Positions 24,525 through 33,361 of a DNA stretch of 37,661 bases are shown one piece after another. Position numbers and translations under genes: made by a program. The DNA is taken from positions 1 to 37,661 of the forward strand of contig JAEURC010000001.1 in NCBI GenBank assembly GCA_016789025.1, in the 5' to 3' direction. The DNA is from Anaerolineales bacterium. Lineage in GTDB: Bacteria > Chloroflexota > Anaerolineae > Anaerolineales > Villigracilaceae. The notes under the pieces were generated by a model. It was not told where the DNA came from. It ran no database searches and saw nothing but the letters and a program-made list of their open reading frames with translations. Each line of letters starts with the position of its first letter. Position 1 is the first letter of the stretch.

Positions 24525-24627
24525 GTCATTGCGAGGGTTGAGACGCGATAGCGTCGAAATCCCGAAGCAATCTCCCTCACGATGTTGGAGATTGCTTCGT
24601 CGGGTCTTCGACCCTCCTCGCAATGAC
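24525..24627. repeat. GTCATTGCGAGG palindromic element, copy 3
   Basis: 103 bases with ends GTCATTGCGAGGG and CCTCGCAATGAC and the inner pair CGAAGCAATCTCC/GAGATTGCTTCG. It stands immediately before the PfkB kinase gene, with only 12 bases to its start codon. Confidence 0.8.
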
Positions 24628-24639
24628 GAGAGGAAATAT

Positions 24640-25593
24640 ATGGATATCCTTCTCACCGGTTCAGTCGCTTACGATTACTTGATGACCTTCCCGGGTCATT
24701 TCAAAGAACAAATTCTCCCCGAGCGATTAGGCTCGATCAGTTTATCGTTTCTTGTAGACTCGATGTCTAAACAGCGTGGCGGAGTTTCGCCGAACATTGC
24801 CTACACCATGGCGCTGCTCGGGGAACAGCCGCGAGTCATGGCAACCGTTGGAGAGGATTTTGAAGACTATCGCGCATGGCTCGAATCAAAAGGGGTGGAC
24901 ACATCGTTGATGAAGGTCGTCCCTGGTCTATTCACCGCTTCATTTTTCGCGACAACCGACAACGCATCCGCTCAGATCGCTTCTTTTTATCCCGGTGCGA
25001 TGGGAGTCGCTTCCTCGCAATCCCTCGATGATCTGCCAAGCAAGCCAGACTTGATCGTAGTATCGCCAAACGCGCCTGACGCTATGACGAAATTTTGCGC
25101 TGAATCTAGAGAGTTAGGATTAAAGTATCTTTACGACCCGGGCCAGCAAGTTCTTCGTCTCGAAGGCGCTGAGTTGATTAACGACATGGAAGGCGCGTAC
25201 TTCCTGTTCTGCAACGATTATGAATTTGGATTGATCTCAAAGAAAACGGGCTGGAGCCTTGACCAGATGCTGGATCATGTGAAGGTCCTTGTGATCACGC
25301 GCGGCAAAGACGGCGCAGACTTGTACATGGGCGGCGAGTCGGTGCACATCCCAACCGTCCCTGAGAAAGAGATCGTAGACCCGACGGGAGTCGGCGATGC
25401 GTTCCGAGGCGGATTCCTGGCAGGCTACTCGCGCGGCTTCAACTGGAAGTTGTGCGGCGAGATCGGCTCGCTCGCGGCGGTCTATTGTTTGGAGCAGAAG
25501 GGACCGCAAAGTCATTCGTATTCGAGGAAAGATTTCGTTGAGCGGTTTAGAAAGCATTTTGAAGATAATAATAAATTGGACGACCTTGCATAA
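24640..25593 (+). CDS. PfkB-family nucleoside/sugar kinase (probable adenosine kinase)
   Basis: A 317-residue ribokinase-fold kinase. It has GSVAYDYL at the N-terminus, GGVSPNIAYTMALLG (PfkB signature 1) and DPTGVGDAFRGGFLAG (signature 2, catalytic Asp in GVGD). The ATG at 24640 is preceded by AGAGGAAA and gives the normal length; a longer reading starts inside the palindromic element. It lies 69 bases ahead of ahcY. AhcY releases adenosine, so an adenosine kinase is the natural partner. The family also includes sugar kinases, and the substrate is inferred from context and from its likeness to archaeal-type nucleoside kinases. Confidence 0.86.
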   Translation: MDILLTGSVAYDYLMTFPGHFKEQILPERLGSISLSFLVDSMSKQRGGVSPNIAYTMALLGEQPRVMATVGEDFEDYRAWLESKGVDTSLMKVVPGLFTASFFATTDNASAQIASFYPGAMGVASSQSLDDLPSKPDLIVVSPNAPDAMTKFCAESRELGLKYLYDPGQQVLRLEGAELINDMEGAYFLFCNDYEFGLISKKTGWSLDQMLDHVKVLVITRGKDGADLYMGGESVHIPTVPEKEIVDPTGVGDAFRGGFLAGYSRGFNWKLCGEIGSLAAVYCLEQKGPQSHSYSRKDFVERFRKHFEDNNKLDDLA

Positions 25594-25600
25594 AAGTGTA

Positions 25601-25643
25601 GTCCGCATTCTCTAATGCGGACGTTAGAGAACGTCCGCTACAC
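25601..25643. repeat. Hairpin repeat ahead of ahcY
   Basis: GTCCGCAT (25601-25608) and ATGCGGAC (25615-25622) form an 8-bp stem. A second arm, TTAGAGAACGTCCGCTAC, pairs imperfectly with the first as an alternative fold. It resembles the other short dispersed elements and does not match a SAH or SAM riboswitch pattern that I recognise. Confidence 0.5.
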
Positions 25644-25650
25644 AATCTAG

Positions 25651-27022
<1,372 letters not shown>

Positions 27023-27025
<3 letters not shown>

Positions 27026-27060
27026 CTCGGAGTTCTTCAAGAACTCCGAGGTCTTTTTTT
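27023..27060 (+). terminator. Intrinsic terminator of ahcY
   Basis: GACCTCGGAGTTC (27023-27035), a 5-base loop and GAACTCCGAGGTC (27041-27053) form a perfect 13-bp stem followed by seven T. No A-run precedes it, so it acts for the plus strand only. Confidence 0.92.
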
Positions 27061-27065
27061 ACCCG

Positions 27066-27878
27066 CTAATTCTTATTGCACGAAAAATTGACCCCCATTG
27101 TATTGCTTGTATGACCCGCCTGATCGGTAATTACAACCCCTACCGTCATATCGTACTGTTTCGTGCCGCAACTCCATTGACCGGTAACGACAGCGCCTTT
27201 TCTTTGGTTGGCAGATGGGGCGAATGAAACGTCTTTGATCTTGCCTGTGACCGCAACCGAACTGCTAACCAGTTGTAGATCGAGGAAATTTGCATCGCCT
27301 TCGCCGTCGTAGAAGTAGACGTCTAGATAAACGACCAAGCCGCCCGAGGAGGAATCATATCGTACTGCCACATGGTCAATGATGGGAGCGAGCGCGGCAA
27401 GCGGTGTGATCGTTGGCGGCGCGGCAACCTCTTGCAAGCTAGTTGCGTCTCCGGTGATGGTGGCGTGTTCGCCCCACAACCAGCAGGCACCTGTGCCGAG
27501 GGGATTATCGATCACCCAATAATTGGCGGCTGAACTTTTCCCAACCACTTCTGCCTGTTGACCGATGGTCAACGCGCCGACAATATCGTAATCCAAACCG
27601 GGGCCGGAGCGGCAATTCGTATCTGCGCTGACGGTAATCGTCACTTTGGAAGGCGTCGCTGTGGAAATGGGAACAGGCGTGAAGGTGGGCTCCGGTGTGT
27701 TTGTAGGCACCAAGGCGGCTTGTGTCAGCGCTTGAAGAAGTTCCGCTTGCGCAGTGATCGTCAATGCCAGATCAGGACCTGTGGTGGGTTCAACTTGTGG
27801 TGTGGCGGCTGGTGCGACGCATGAAGACAATGTCACTGCAATGAGTGCGAGAATGCCAATAACGTACTTGTGGTTCAT
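27066..27878 (-). CDS. SH3b-domain lipoprotein
   Basis: A 270-residue surface lipoprotein. The signal peptide ends in TLSSC (Cys20), followed by a Thr/Pro linker with TNTPEPTFTPVPISTATPS. A bacterial SH3 (SH3b) domain spans about 85-150, with NCRSGPGLDYDIVGALTIGQ and a closing WLWGEHATI. A C-terminal beta-rich domain (about 170-270) with several Cys residues is unassigned. AAGGAG precedes the ATG at 27878; the frame upstream is open but non-homologous. SH3b domains often bind cell-wall peptides or polysaccharide. It stands alone on the minus strand. Confidence 0.88.
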   Translation of the reverse strand: MNHKYVIGILALIAVTLSSCVAPAATPQVEPTTGPDLALTITAQAELLQALTQAALVPTNTPEPTFTPVPISTATPSKVTITVSADTNCRSGPGLDYDIVGALTIGQQAEVVGKSSAANYWVIDNPLGTGACWLWGEHATITGDATSLQEVAAPPTITPLAALAPIIDHVAVRYDSSSGGLVVYLDVYFYDGEGDANFLDLQLVSSSVAVTGKIKDVSFAPSANQRKGAVVTGQWSCGTKQYDMTVGVVITDQAGHTSNTMGVNFSCNKN

Positions 27879-28033
27879 TTTACTCCTTGAACTTTTTTGG
27901 GGTTTGTTTGGGCGACACAAACTCTTATAACATACAATCATGAACGCTTTATAACCTTTCCGATGATTCCCCACTGAATTGAGACAATGGTACTACCTGC
28001 TTAAGTATCCGTCTCGGAATCATAACCAAAACA

Positions 28034-28810
28034 TCACGATGCTCCTTTGAGATAGATTCCTGTTGGGTCGAGTTCGTCTCGCAAGATGCGGAGTTCGCTT
28101 TCGGTGACTGGATCAGTCGTCCCGACGGATGAAGCGGATTTCAGATCCCAGCCGGTGTTCGCCCTCGCTTCCTCCGATGTTTTGCCTGGGTGCAATTGCG
28201 TGAGCATCATCTCGCCCGATTCGTCCGGCTCCATGATGCCGATGTCGGTGACCACGGCGAGCATCCCGCCGCCGCGCAAGCCAGCCTTTTCGCGGTCGCC
28301 GCGCCCGCCGATGAATCCCGCCGAGGTCATGAATTCCACTTTTTCGGGGAAGCGGCGCTTTTGATGCGGGGTCATGATGTAACAGCGGTTCGCCCACGCC
28401 GCGATCTCTTGCGAACCGCCGGAGCCGGGCAAACGCACTTTGGGCGAGTCGTATCCGCCGATGACGGTGGCGTTGATATTGCCGTATTTATCAATTTGCG
28501 CGCCGCCCATAAAGCCGACGTCCACGTTGCCGCGCTGGAGATAGTTTGTGAAAATATCGTACATGCTCACAACGGATAGCGATCCGCTCACAAGAGTTGG
28601 GTCGCCGATGGACAACGGCAGCCGCGCAGGCTCCGCGCCGATCACGCCCGCTTCGTAGATCATTACGAGATTCGGCGCGTGCGTTCTCTTCGCAAGATTG
28701 CACGCGAGATTGGGTTGACCAACGCCAACAAAAACAACATCGCCATCGCGTAACAACCGCGCGGCGTTAATGATCATTAATTCGGCAGATGAATATTTTA
28801 TTTCGCTCAT
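28034..28810 (-). CDS. CoA-transferase subunit B (glutaconate/IpdB-like)
   Basis: A 258-residue beta subunit of a family I CoA transferase. E53 in IYEAGVIG lies where the catalytic glutamate of glutaconate CoA-transferase subunit B sits. Other landmarks are LPLSIGDPTLVSGSLSVVSM, GFMGGAQIDKYGNINAT, LPGSGG and HPGKTSEEARANTGW. Its partner subunit is the next gene upstream (28944-29846), 133 bases away. The complex swaps CoA between acids such as 3-oxoacids or dicarboxylates; IpdAB relatives instead open sterol rings. The substrate is not readable. The ribosome site is weak. Confidence 0.88.
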   Translation of the reverse strand: MSEIKYSSAELMIINAARLLRDGDVVFVGVGQPNLACNLAKRTHAPNLVMIYEAGVIGAEPARLPLSIGDPTLVSGSLSVVSMYDIFTNYLQRGNVDVGFMGGAQIDKYGNINATVIGGYDSPKVRLPGSGGSQEIAAWANRCYIMTPHQKRRFPEKVEFMTSAGFIGGRGDREKAGLRGGGMLAVVTDIGIMEPDESGEMMLTQLHPGKTSEEARANTGWDLKSASSVGTTDPVTESELRILRDELDPTGIYLKGAS

Positions 28811-28835
28811 TTTGATTCCACTAATCTACGCTAAT

Positions 28836-28859
28836 CCTTCGACAGGCTCAGGACAAGCC
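28836..28859. repeat. CTTCGACAGGCTCAGGACAAG dispersed repeat
   Basis: Located between the two CoA-transferase genes. It is the reverse-strand form of the TTGTCCTGAGC-(N)-TCGAAGG word that occurs inside the hypothetical gene at 17981-18001. TAATC-rich short repeats flank it on both sides (28827-28875 and 28929-28950). Confidence 0.5.
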
Positions 28860-28943
28860 TTCGCTAATCTAAATCAATAGGTTTGGGGTCGTTGATACGC
28901 GGTTTTAAGGAGGAGCTATAACTATAACCCGCAGATTAGCGGA

Positions 28944-29846
28944 TTAATATCTTCCATAATTGATCGGCTCGCTCATCAAATCGGGAACTTCCAATCGCTT
29001 GTGTGTCTCCGCGCCGAGTTTTTGCCAATATTCATTTCGATCTTTTACGCCGAACACCCAATCGTCCAAATATTGTTTTGTTGCCTCAGCCGATTCGCTG
29101 ACCTTATCCCACGCGAGATAAAACTCGTTGTCGCGGTCGTAATATCCCTGCGCGTAACTGGGATGGCACGCGAACGGGACATGGCACACCGTGCTGACCA
29201 CGATCTCGGAGATCATCGTGCGGTTCGGGTCGGAGCGGATGACGGATTCGTCCACGATCTCCTCCGCCGTCACGATAACCTTCTTCGCGGCGAACGCGGC
29301 TTCTTTTTGCTCGCCGATGATTCCCCACAAGTGCGAATTGCCGTTCGCGTCGGCGCGTTGCACGTGGACAATCGCCACGTCGGGGTTGAGCGCGGGGACG
29401 ACGATCACATCCTTGCCGCCGAACGGATCGGCGATTCGTTTGATGTTCGGATTTGCTTTTTCGAGGTCAGCCGCGCCGGTTTGATTCATCGGCAAAAAGG
29501 GCAGACCGGATGCGCCAGCCTGTAAGCGAGTGATCATCCCGAAATGCGAATATTCATCCCATTCGAGTTGACCTTTTTCAATCGCCGAACGCACGATGCG
29601 CAGCGACCCGACACCGGGGTTTCCCATGTACGAGAAAATGACTTTCTTTGCGCATCCCGCCGCGACCATTTGGTCGTAGATCAGGTCTGGTGTGGCGCGG
29701 GCGAGGGTGAGATTCTTTTTGCCCTGCCGGATGATCTCATGCCCCGCGGCGAATGGGATGAGATGCGTAAACCCGGCGGCGTACACCGTATCGCCGTCGT
29801 TCACGAATTTTGCGATCGCTTCAGAGAGCGCAAGTACTTTTGTCAT
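28944..29846 (-). CDS. CoA-transferase subunit A (glutaconate/IpdA-like)
   Basis: A 300-residue alpha subunit of a family I CoA transferase. Visible marks: DGDTVYAAGFTHLIPFAAGHE at the start (the glycine-rich CoA loop), SYMGNPGVGSLRI, EEYSHFGMITRL-like DEYSHFGMITRLQAGA and ALNPDVAIVHVQRADANGN. It is clearly the partner of the downstream subunit B gene. Its ATG overlaps the stop of the upstream small membrane gene (ATGA), so translation is coupled. The acid accepted is unknown. Confidence 0.88.
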   Translation of the reverse strand: MTKVLALSEAIAKFVNDGDTVYAAGFTHLIPFAAGHEIIRQGKKNLTLARATPDLIYDQMVAAGCAKKVIFSYMGNPGVGSLRIVRSAIEKGQLEWDEYSHFGMITRLQAGASGLPFLPMNQTGAADLEKANPNIKRIADPFGGKDVIVVPALNPDVAIVHVQRADANGNSHLWGIIGEQKEAAFAAKKVIVTAEEIVDESVIRSDPNRTMISEIVVSTVCHVPFACHPSYAQGYYDRDNEFYLAWDKVSESAEATKQYLDDWVFGVKDRNEYWQKLGAETHKRLEVPDLMSEPINYGRY

Positions 29847-30097
29847 TCCTCTTTACCTTTCAAGAAGCGTTTCATCCAGCCGAATCGTCCGCTGGAAGGG
29901 GATGGATGCTTGAGTTGTGAACGAAAGAAAAATCCGATCCCTGCAACGAGAACGCCCAGACAAAACAGATCGAAGCGCGGCTGGCCGGCGCTGTCGGACA
30001 GGATGAAATAGACCAACATCCCCACTGCGATCATCAGGAAAAACGTGCCGATCCGGCTGATGAGTTCCTTGCGATTGTAATTCTCGGGTTCGCCCAT
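29843..30097 (-). CDS. Small two-span membrane protein
   Basis: An 84-residue product with two hydrophobic spans (about 15-34 and 42-59) and a basic C-terminus (RFGWMKRFLKGKEE). I recognise no family. It lies between the methyltransferase (2-base gap) and CoA-transferase A (4-base ATGA overlap), spacing that argues for a real, co-translated gene. Confidence 0.65.
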   Translation of the reverse strand: MGEPENYNRKELISRIGTFFLMIAVGMLVYFILSDSAGQPRFDLFCLGVLVAGIGFFFRSQLKHPSPSSGRFGWMKRFLKGKEE

Positions 30098-30099
30098 GG

Positions 30100-30858
30100 T
30101 TATGCCGGCTTTCTCGCAGAGAATAGGATTCTGCGGAACGGATAGAACACCGGCCTGCCCGGCAACGCCTCTCGCATCTTCTCGCGGATGGCTTTCACGA
30201 ATTCATCTTTGTGTTCGCTCAGCCGTTCAAAATAAGGGACGAGCGCGGTGCCGGAGATCCATTCCACGACGGCGTCCGAATCTTCCAACACGTGGGCGTA
30301 TATCTTTTCGAACACGACGATATTTTCCGCGCCGCAATCGAACAGGGTTTGCGCGTACTCGTCAATCGGCAACACGGGCGCGATGCGCTGAAAGCCTTGC
30401 AGGATGGATTTGAATGGCTCTTCATTCGCGGTCTCGCGATAAATTTGATGCGAGATGTGATTATGATTCGACGGAACTTGAACGGCGATCTGTGCGCCGG
30501 GGTTGAGCCGCGCGAATAACTGTGGAATCAATTGCGCGTGATTATCGCTCCATTGCAAAGCCGCGTTGCTGAAGATCAGGTCCCAGTCGCCGAGGAGGGC
30601 GGACAAATCTCCCGCCTGGAAGACCAAGCCTGCCCGTGCGAAAGAAGCGGCTTTTGTCAGCATTTCGGGCGATGAGTCCAGCCCGGTCACATCGGAGTTG
30701 GGAAGCCGGTCCGCTAGTTGACTCGTCAACTCGCCGGAACCGCATCCCAAGTCAATCGCTTTGAGATTCGGGCGCGCATCCACGAGCGCGAGCAGGTCGT
30801 AAAACGGAGCCGCGCGCTCAGATTGAAATTTATGATATTGATCGGGATTCCAAGGCAT
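30100..30858 (-). CDS. tam: Trans-aconitate 2-methyltransferase-like
   Basis: A 252-residue class I SAM methyltransferase resembling Tam. The N-terminus PWNPDQYHKFQSERAAPFYDLL is the Tam pattern, followed by IDLGCGSGELTSQLADRLP (SAM site), TGLDSSPEML, the acidic LGDWDLIFSNAALQW and, at the end, PGRPVFYPFRRILFSARK. Tam methylates trans-aconitate and so protects aconitase. The ATG at 30858 is preferred to a TTG six bases upstream; GAGGGG lies ahead. It is the first gene of the minus-strand group with the small membrane protein and CoA transferase. Confidence 0.88.
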   Translation of the reverse strand: MPWNPDQYHKFQSERAAPFYDLLALVDARPNLKAIDLGCGSGELTSQLADRLPNSDVTGLDSSPEMLTKAASFARAGLVFQAGDLSALLGDWDLIFSNAALQWSDNHAQLIPQLFARLNPGAQIAVQVPSNHNHISHQIYRETANEEPFKSILQGFQRIAPVLPIDEYAQTLFDCGAENIVVFEKIYAHVLEDSDAVVEWISGTALVPYFERLSEHKDEFVKAIREKMREALPGRPVFYPFRRILFSARKPA

Positions 30859-30866
30859 AAGCAATT

Positions 30867-30938
30867 CCCCTCTCCCTGCTCACGCTGAGCGGAGTGGCGC
30901 GTGACGTTCGCGCCACGCAGTCGAAGCGGGGAGAGGGG
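30867..30938. repeat. Hairpin element CCCCTCTCCC/GGGGAGAGGGG
   Basis: The ends CCCCTCTCCC (30867-) and GGGGAGAGGGG (30928-30938) pair, with internal GGCGCGTGACG/CGCGCCACG-type words between. It fills the gap between pruA and tam. The minus-strand transcript of pruA would pass through it, so it could serve as a terminator-like structure. Confidence 0.55.
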
Positions 30939-30950
30939 TGAGGGTCGCTT

Positions 30951-32618
30951 TTACTTGCGCGACTTCTTCCTCTGCGAGGACGATGTCTTAGTAGATTTCT
31001 TCTTCGCAACTTTCTTTTTCGCAGTCGCCTTCTTGACCGCCGCGTGTTTCACCAGCGTTTGAATCTGTTCGTGCATGTACAACTGGGCGTAATAGTATCC
31101 GCCGCCGTTCTTGCCGCTTGAGCCGGAGCCTTTCCAGCCGCCGAAGGGTTGGAAGCCGGGCCACGCGCCGGTGGTGGCGCCTTGTGGACGATTCGCGTAC
31201 GTGACGCCGGCTTGAATGTTATCGAAGAACCACGAAGTTTCTTTGGGCGAGCCGTAGAACCCGGCGGTGAGACCATAATTGACATCGTTCGCAATGCTCA
31301 TGGCTTCGTCGAGATTCTTCACCTTGCCGACTGTGGCGATGGGCAGGAACATCTCATGCTTCCACAGGCGATGCTCGAAAGGCAAATTGGTGACGAGCGT
31401 CGGCTCGCAGTAGTAGCCGTAATCGTACATGCCGCCGGACTTGACGTTTCCGCCGGTGAGGAATCGTCCGCCCGCCTGGTTGATCTCCTCGGTGAAATTC
31501 TTGAATTCGTTGTATGAATTCTGATTGACCACCGGTCCGATATACGTGGCGCGTTCGGTTGGGTCGCCGATCACGAGCGAATCCACTTTGCTTTTGAGTT
31601 TTGCGAGCAATTCTTCGTAGACTGGCTCCTCAACAAGGATGCGCGAGGCGGCGGAACATTTTTGTCCCTGCAAGCCGAACGCGGAGCGATAAATGCCGGT
31701 CGCGGCGTCTTCGAGATTCGCGTTGCGCGAAACAATGGCGGGATTCTTTCCGCCGAGTTCCAGCACGATCGGGCGGACGTAATTGCGGTTCGCAAAATCG
31801 CGGTACATCTTCATGCCCACGTCGAACGAGCCGGTGAAGGTCGCGCCGTCAAGGTCGGGGCTGTCTACCAAAGCCTGCCCAAGCGTGGAGCCGGGACCGG
31901 TCACAAAGTTGAACACGCCGGGCGGGAAGCCCGCGTCGCGCAGACATTCCGCGTAGAGACGCACGATCCACGCCGTGTCTGAGGCTGGCTTGATCACAAC
32001 AGTGTTTCCCGCGACCAAAGCCGCGCCGGTTGGTCCGCCGGTCAACGCGAAGGGGAAGTTGAACGGCGAGATCACGAGCCACACGCCGTACGGACGCAAC
32101 ACAGACATGTTCGTCGAGTCGTATCCGGTCAGCGGGTCTTTGCCCATCGGTTTGATGAAGCCGTTGTTGTCCTCCATCATTTGCGCGGGCCAATACATCA
32201 GGTCGGCGGTTTCCTGCACGTCGCCAAGCGACTCCATGCGGTTCTTGCCGACTTCGAGCGCCATCGCCGCGCCGAGTTCGAAGATGCGCTTCTCGATCAA
32301 CGAAGCGGCTTTGCGGACCAATGCCACGCGCTTCTGCCACGGCGTGCGGCTCCATGCGGGGAAGGCTTTGCGCGCCGCTTCGATCGCCATGCGGGCGTGA
32401 AGCGCGTTGCCTTTTTGCATTCGCGCCAGCGTCCAACTGGTGTTGACGGGCGAATGGTCGTCGAACTTTTCGTCCGAGAACACATCCTTGCCGTCAATGA
32501 ACATTCCATATTCTTTGCCGAGATTTTGTTTCAGCTTTGCAACCGCTTTGTCGAACCCCTCATGAAGCGCCTCAGGCGGATTGAACATCGTGCTGTAGGT
32601 AAGTTTGAAACCAGCCAT
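30951..32618 (-). CDS. pruA: L-glutamate gamma-semialdehyde dehydrogenase with basic tail
   Basis: A 555-residue RocA/PruA-type enzyme that oxidises L-glutamate gamma-semialdehyde to glutamate with NAD in proline and arginine breakdown. The aldehyde dehydrogenase signature is complete: E287 in LELGGKNP, catalytic C321 in GQKCSAASR, SPFNFPFALTGGP and RPQGATTGAWPGFQPFGGWKGSG. The enzyme proper ends at about residue 524 (EQIQTLVKH). A further 30 residues (VKKATAKKKVAKKKSTK and on) are lysine-rich and histone-H1-like. I see no PutA proline dehydrogenase nearby. GGAGG lies before the ATG. Confidence 0.95.
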   Translation of the reverse strand: MAGFKLTYSTMFNPPEALHEGFDKAVAKLKQNLGKEYGMFIDGKDVFSDEKFDDHSPVNTSWTLARMQKGNALHARMAIEAARKAFPAWSRTPWQKRVALVRKAASLIEKRIFELGAAMALEVGKNRMESLGDVQETADLMYWPAQMMEDNNGFIKPMGKDPLTGYDSTNMSVLRPYGVWLVISPFNFPFALTGGPTGAALVAGNTVVIKPASDTAWIVRLYAECLRDAGFPPGVFNFVTGPGSTLGQALVDSPDLDGATFTGSFDVGMKMYRDFANRNYVRPIVLELGGKNPAIVSRNANLEDAATGIYRSAFGLQGQKCSAASRILVEEPVYEELLAKLKSKVDSLVIGDPTERATYIGPVVNQNSYNEFKNFTEEINQAGGRFLTGGNVKSGGMYDYGYYCEPTLVTNLPFEHRLWKHEMFLPIATVGKVKNLDEAMSIANDVNYGLTAGFYGSPKETSWFFDNIQAGVTYANRPQGATTGAWPGFQPFGGWKGSGSSGKNGGGYYYAQLYMHEQIQTLVKHAAVKKATAKKKVAKKKSTKTSSSQRKKSRK

Positions 32619-32674
32619 ACTTCCTCCATAAATAGTTTGATTGTTTGATAGTTATCTTGTTTGGAACTACGCGT

Positions 32675-32703
32675 AGTATAGCGTAGGAAACGATGCCCGT
32701 CAA
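32675..32703 (-). promoter_or_regulatory. Sigma70-type promoter of pruA with overlapping palindrome
   Basis: Read on the minus strand: TTGACG (32698-32703), a 17-base spacer, then TATACT (32675-32680). The perfect 12-bp palindrome ACTACGCGTAGT (32666-32677) overlaps the -10 and the start point, where a repressor could bind. The start of transcription would be near 32668, about 50 bases from the pruA ATG. Confidence 0.65.
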
Positions 32704-32780
32704 AGATAGGCTTTGTAATCTTTGTGTAAGGACTTTCTGGTACAAATTGTCAGATGTACAACCGAACAAAGGATATGACG

Positions 32781-33317
32781 ATGACAGCCCGCCTCTTCCC
32801 TACATTACTTTTGATCGCGGTTATTCTTGCGGCTTGTTCCCCGGCCCAAACAATCCAACCCTCTGCCATGCCGCCCATCGCGGAACTGCCTTCTGCCACC
32901 CCGGCGACCATTGCCGAGGGTAACGCAACTCAGCATCCCGTTGTAAATGAAGCGCCAACCCAGGCTGTCCTTCCCATCGCTACCTCGCGCGGACCCGATC
33001 TCCACGCCACCGATCCTACCACTGTGATTCTGGCTTCGGGCCAATATCAGTTCGTCGAATTTTTCCGCTTTACCTGAGGTACCTGCCGCGCTATGGCACC
33101 CATGGTTCATGGGCTTGAAGCGGAATATTTTGGCAGGATCAAGTTCACCTATCTTGATGCCGACGACCCCAACACGCGTGATTTTCAGCAAGCATTGGGC
33201 TTCTACTACCAACCCGAAGTCTATTTCCTCGACCCCGCCGGCAGCGTTTTGAAAAAATGGGTGGGCTTCACCTCCGAAGAGGATTTTGAGGCGCTGTTCG
33301 CTCAATATGTACAATGA
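32781..33317 (+). CDS. Thioredoxin-like lipoprotein, probable selenoprotein (TGA as Sec)
   Basis: A 178-residue reading passes through an in-frame TGA at 33075-33077. The first 98 codons give a lipoprotein signal (LLLIAVILAAC, Cys19), a Pro/Thr linker and the thioredoxin strand YQFVEFFRFT. After the TGA the frame continues with GTCRAMAPMVHGLEAEYFG, then KFTYLDAD, the cis-Pro region YYQPEVYFLDPAG and KKWVGFTSEEDF. TGA falls exactly on the first Cys of the CxxC motif (U99-G-T-C102), as expected for selenocysteine, and a hairpin follows at 33099-33113. The ATG at 32781 has AAAGGA seven bases ahead. Alternative: a nonsense mutation or base error that kills one domain. It ends in TGA before a bidirectional terminator. 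Confidence 0.78.
33075..33113 (+). promoter_or_regulatory. Candidate bacterial SECIS element downstream of the Sec codon
   Basis: After TGA (33075-33077) come two adjoining hairpins: TGCC-GCGCTAT-GGCA (33084-33098) and CCCATG-GTT-CATGGG (33099-33113). The second has a perfect 6-bp stem and a loop starting with G, 27 bases after the TGA. Known bacterial SECIS models ask for a stem with an early loop G, and the loop about 16-37 bases from the UGA, so it fits. Confidence 0.55.
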
Positions 33318-33318
33318 T

Positions 33319-33357
33319 AAAAAGAGACGGTCACCTTGAAGGCGACCGTCTCTTTTT
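33319..33357. terminator. Bidirectional terminator
   Basis: AAAAAGAGACGGTC (33319-33332) and GACCGTCTCTTTTT (33344-33357) form a perfect 14-bp stem with A5 and T5 flanks. It can terminate both the plus-strand selenoprotein gene and the minus-strand ferritin gene that converge here. Confidence 0.93.
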
Positions 33358-33361
33358 ATGT

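Noticed and set aside
32754..33077. Two separate genes (32754-33077 and 33093-33317) instead of one selenoprotein
   Set aside because: The first would end in the middle of a thioredoxin domain, and the second would start after the active site without a good ribosome site. Both halves are in the same frame and make one domain. A nonsense mutation remains possible.
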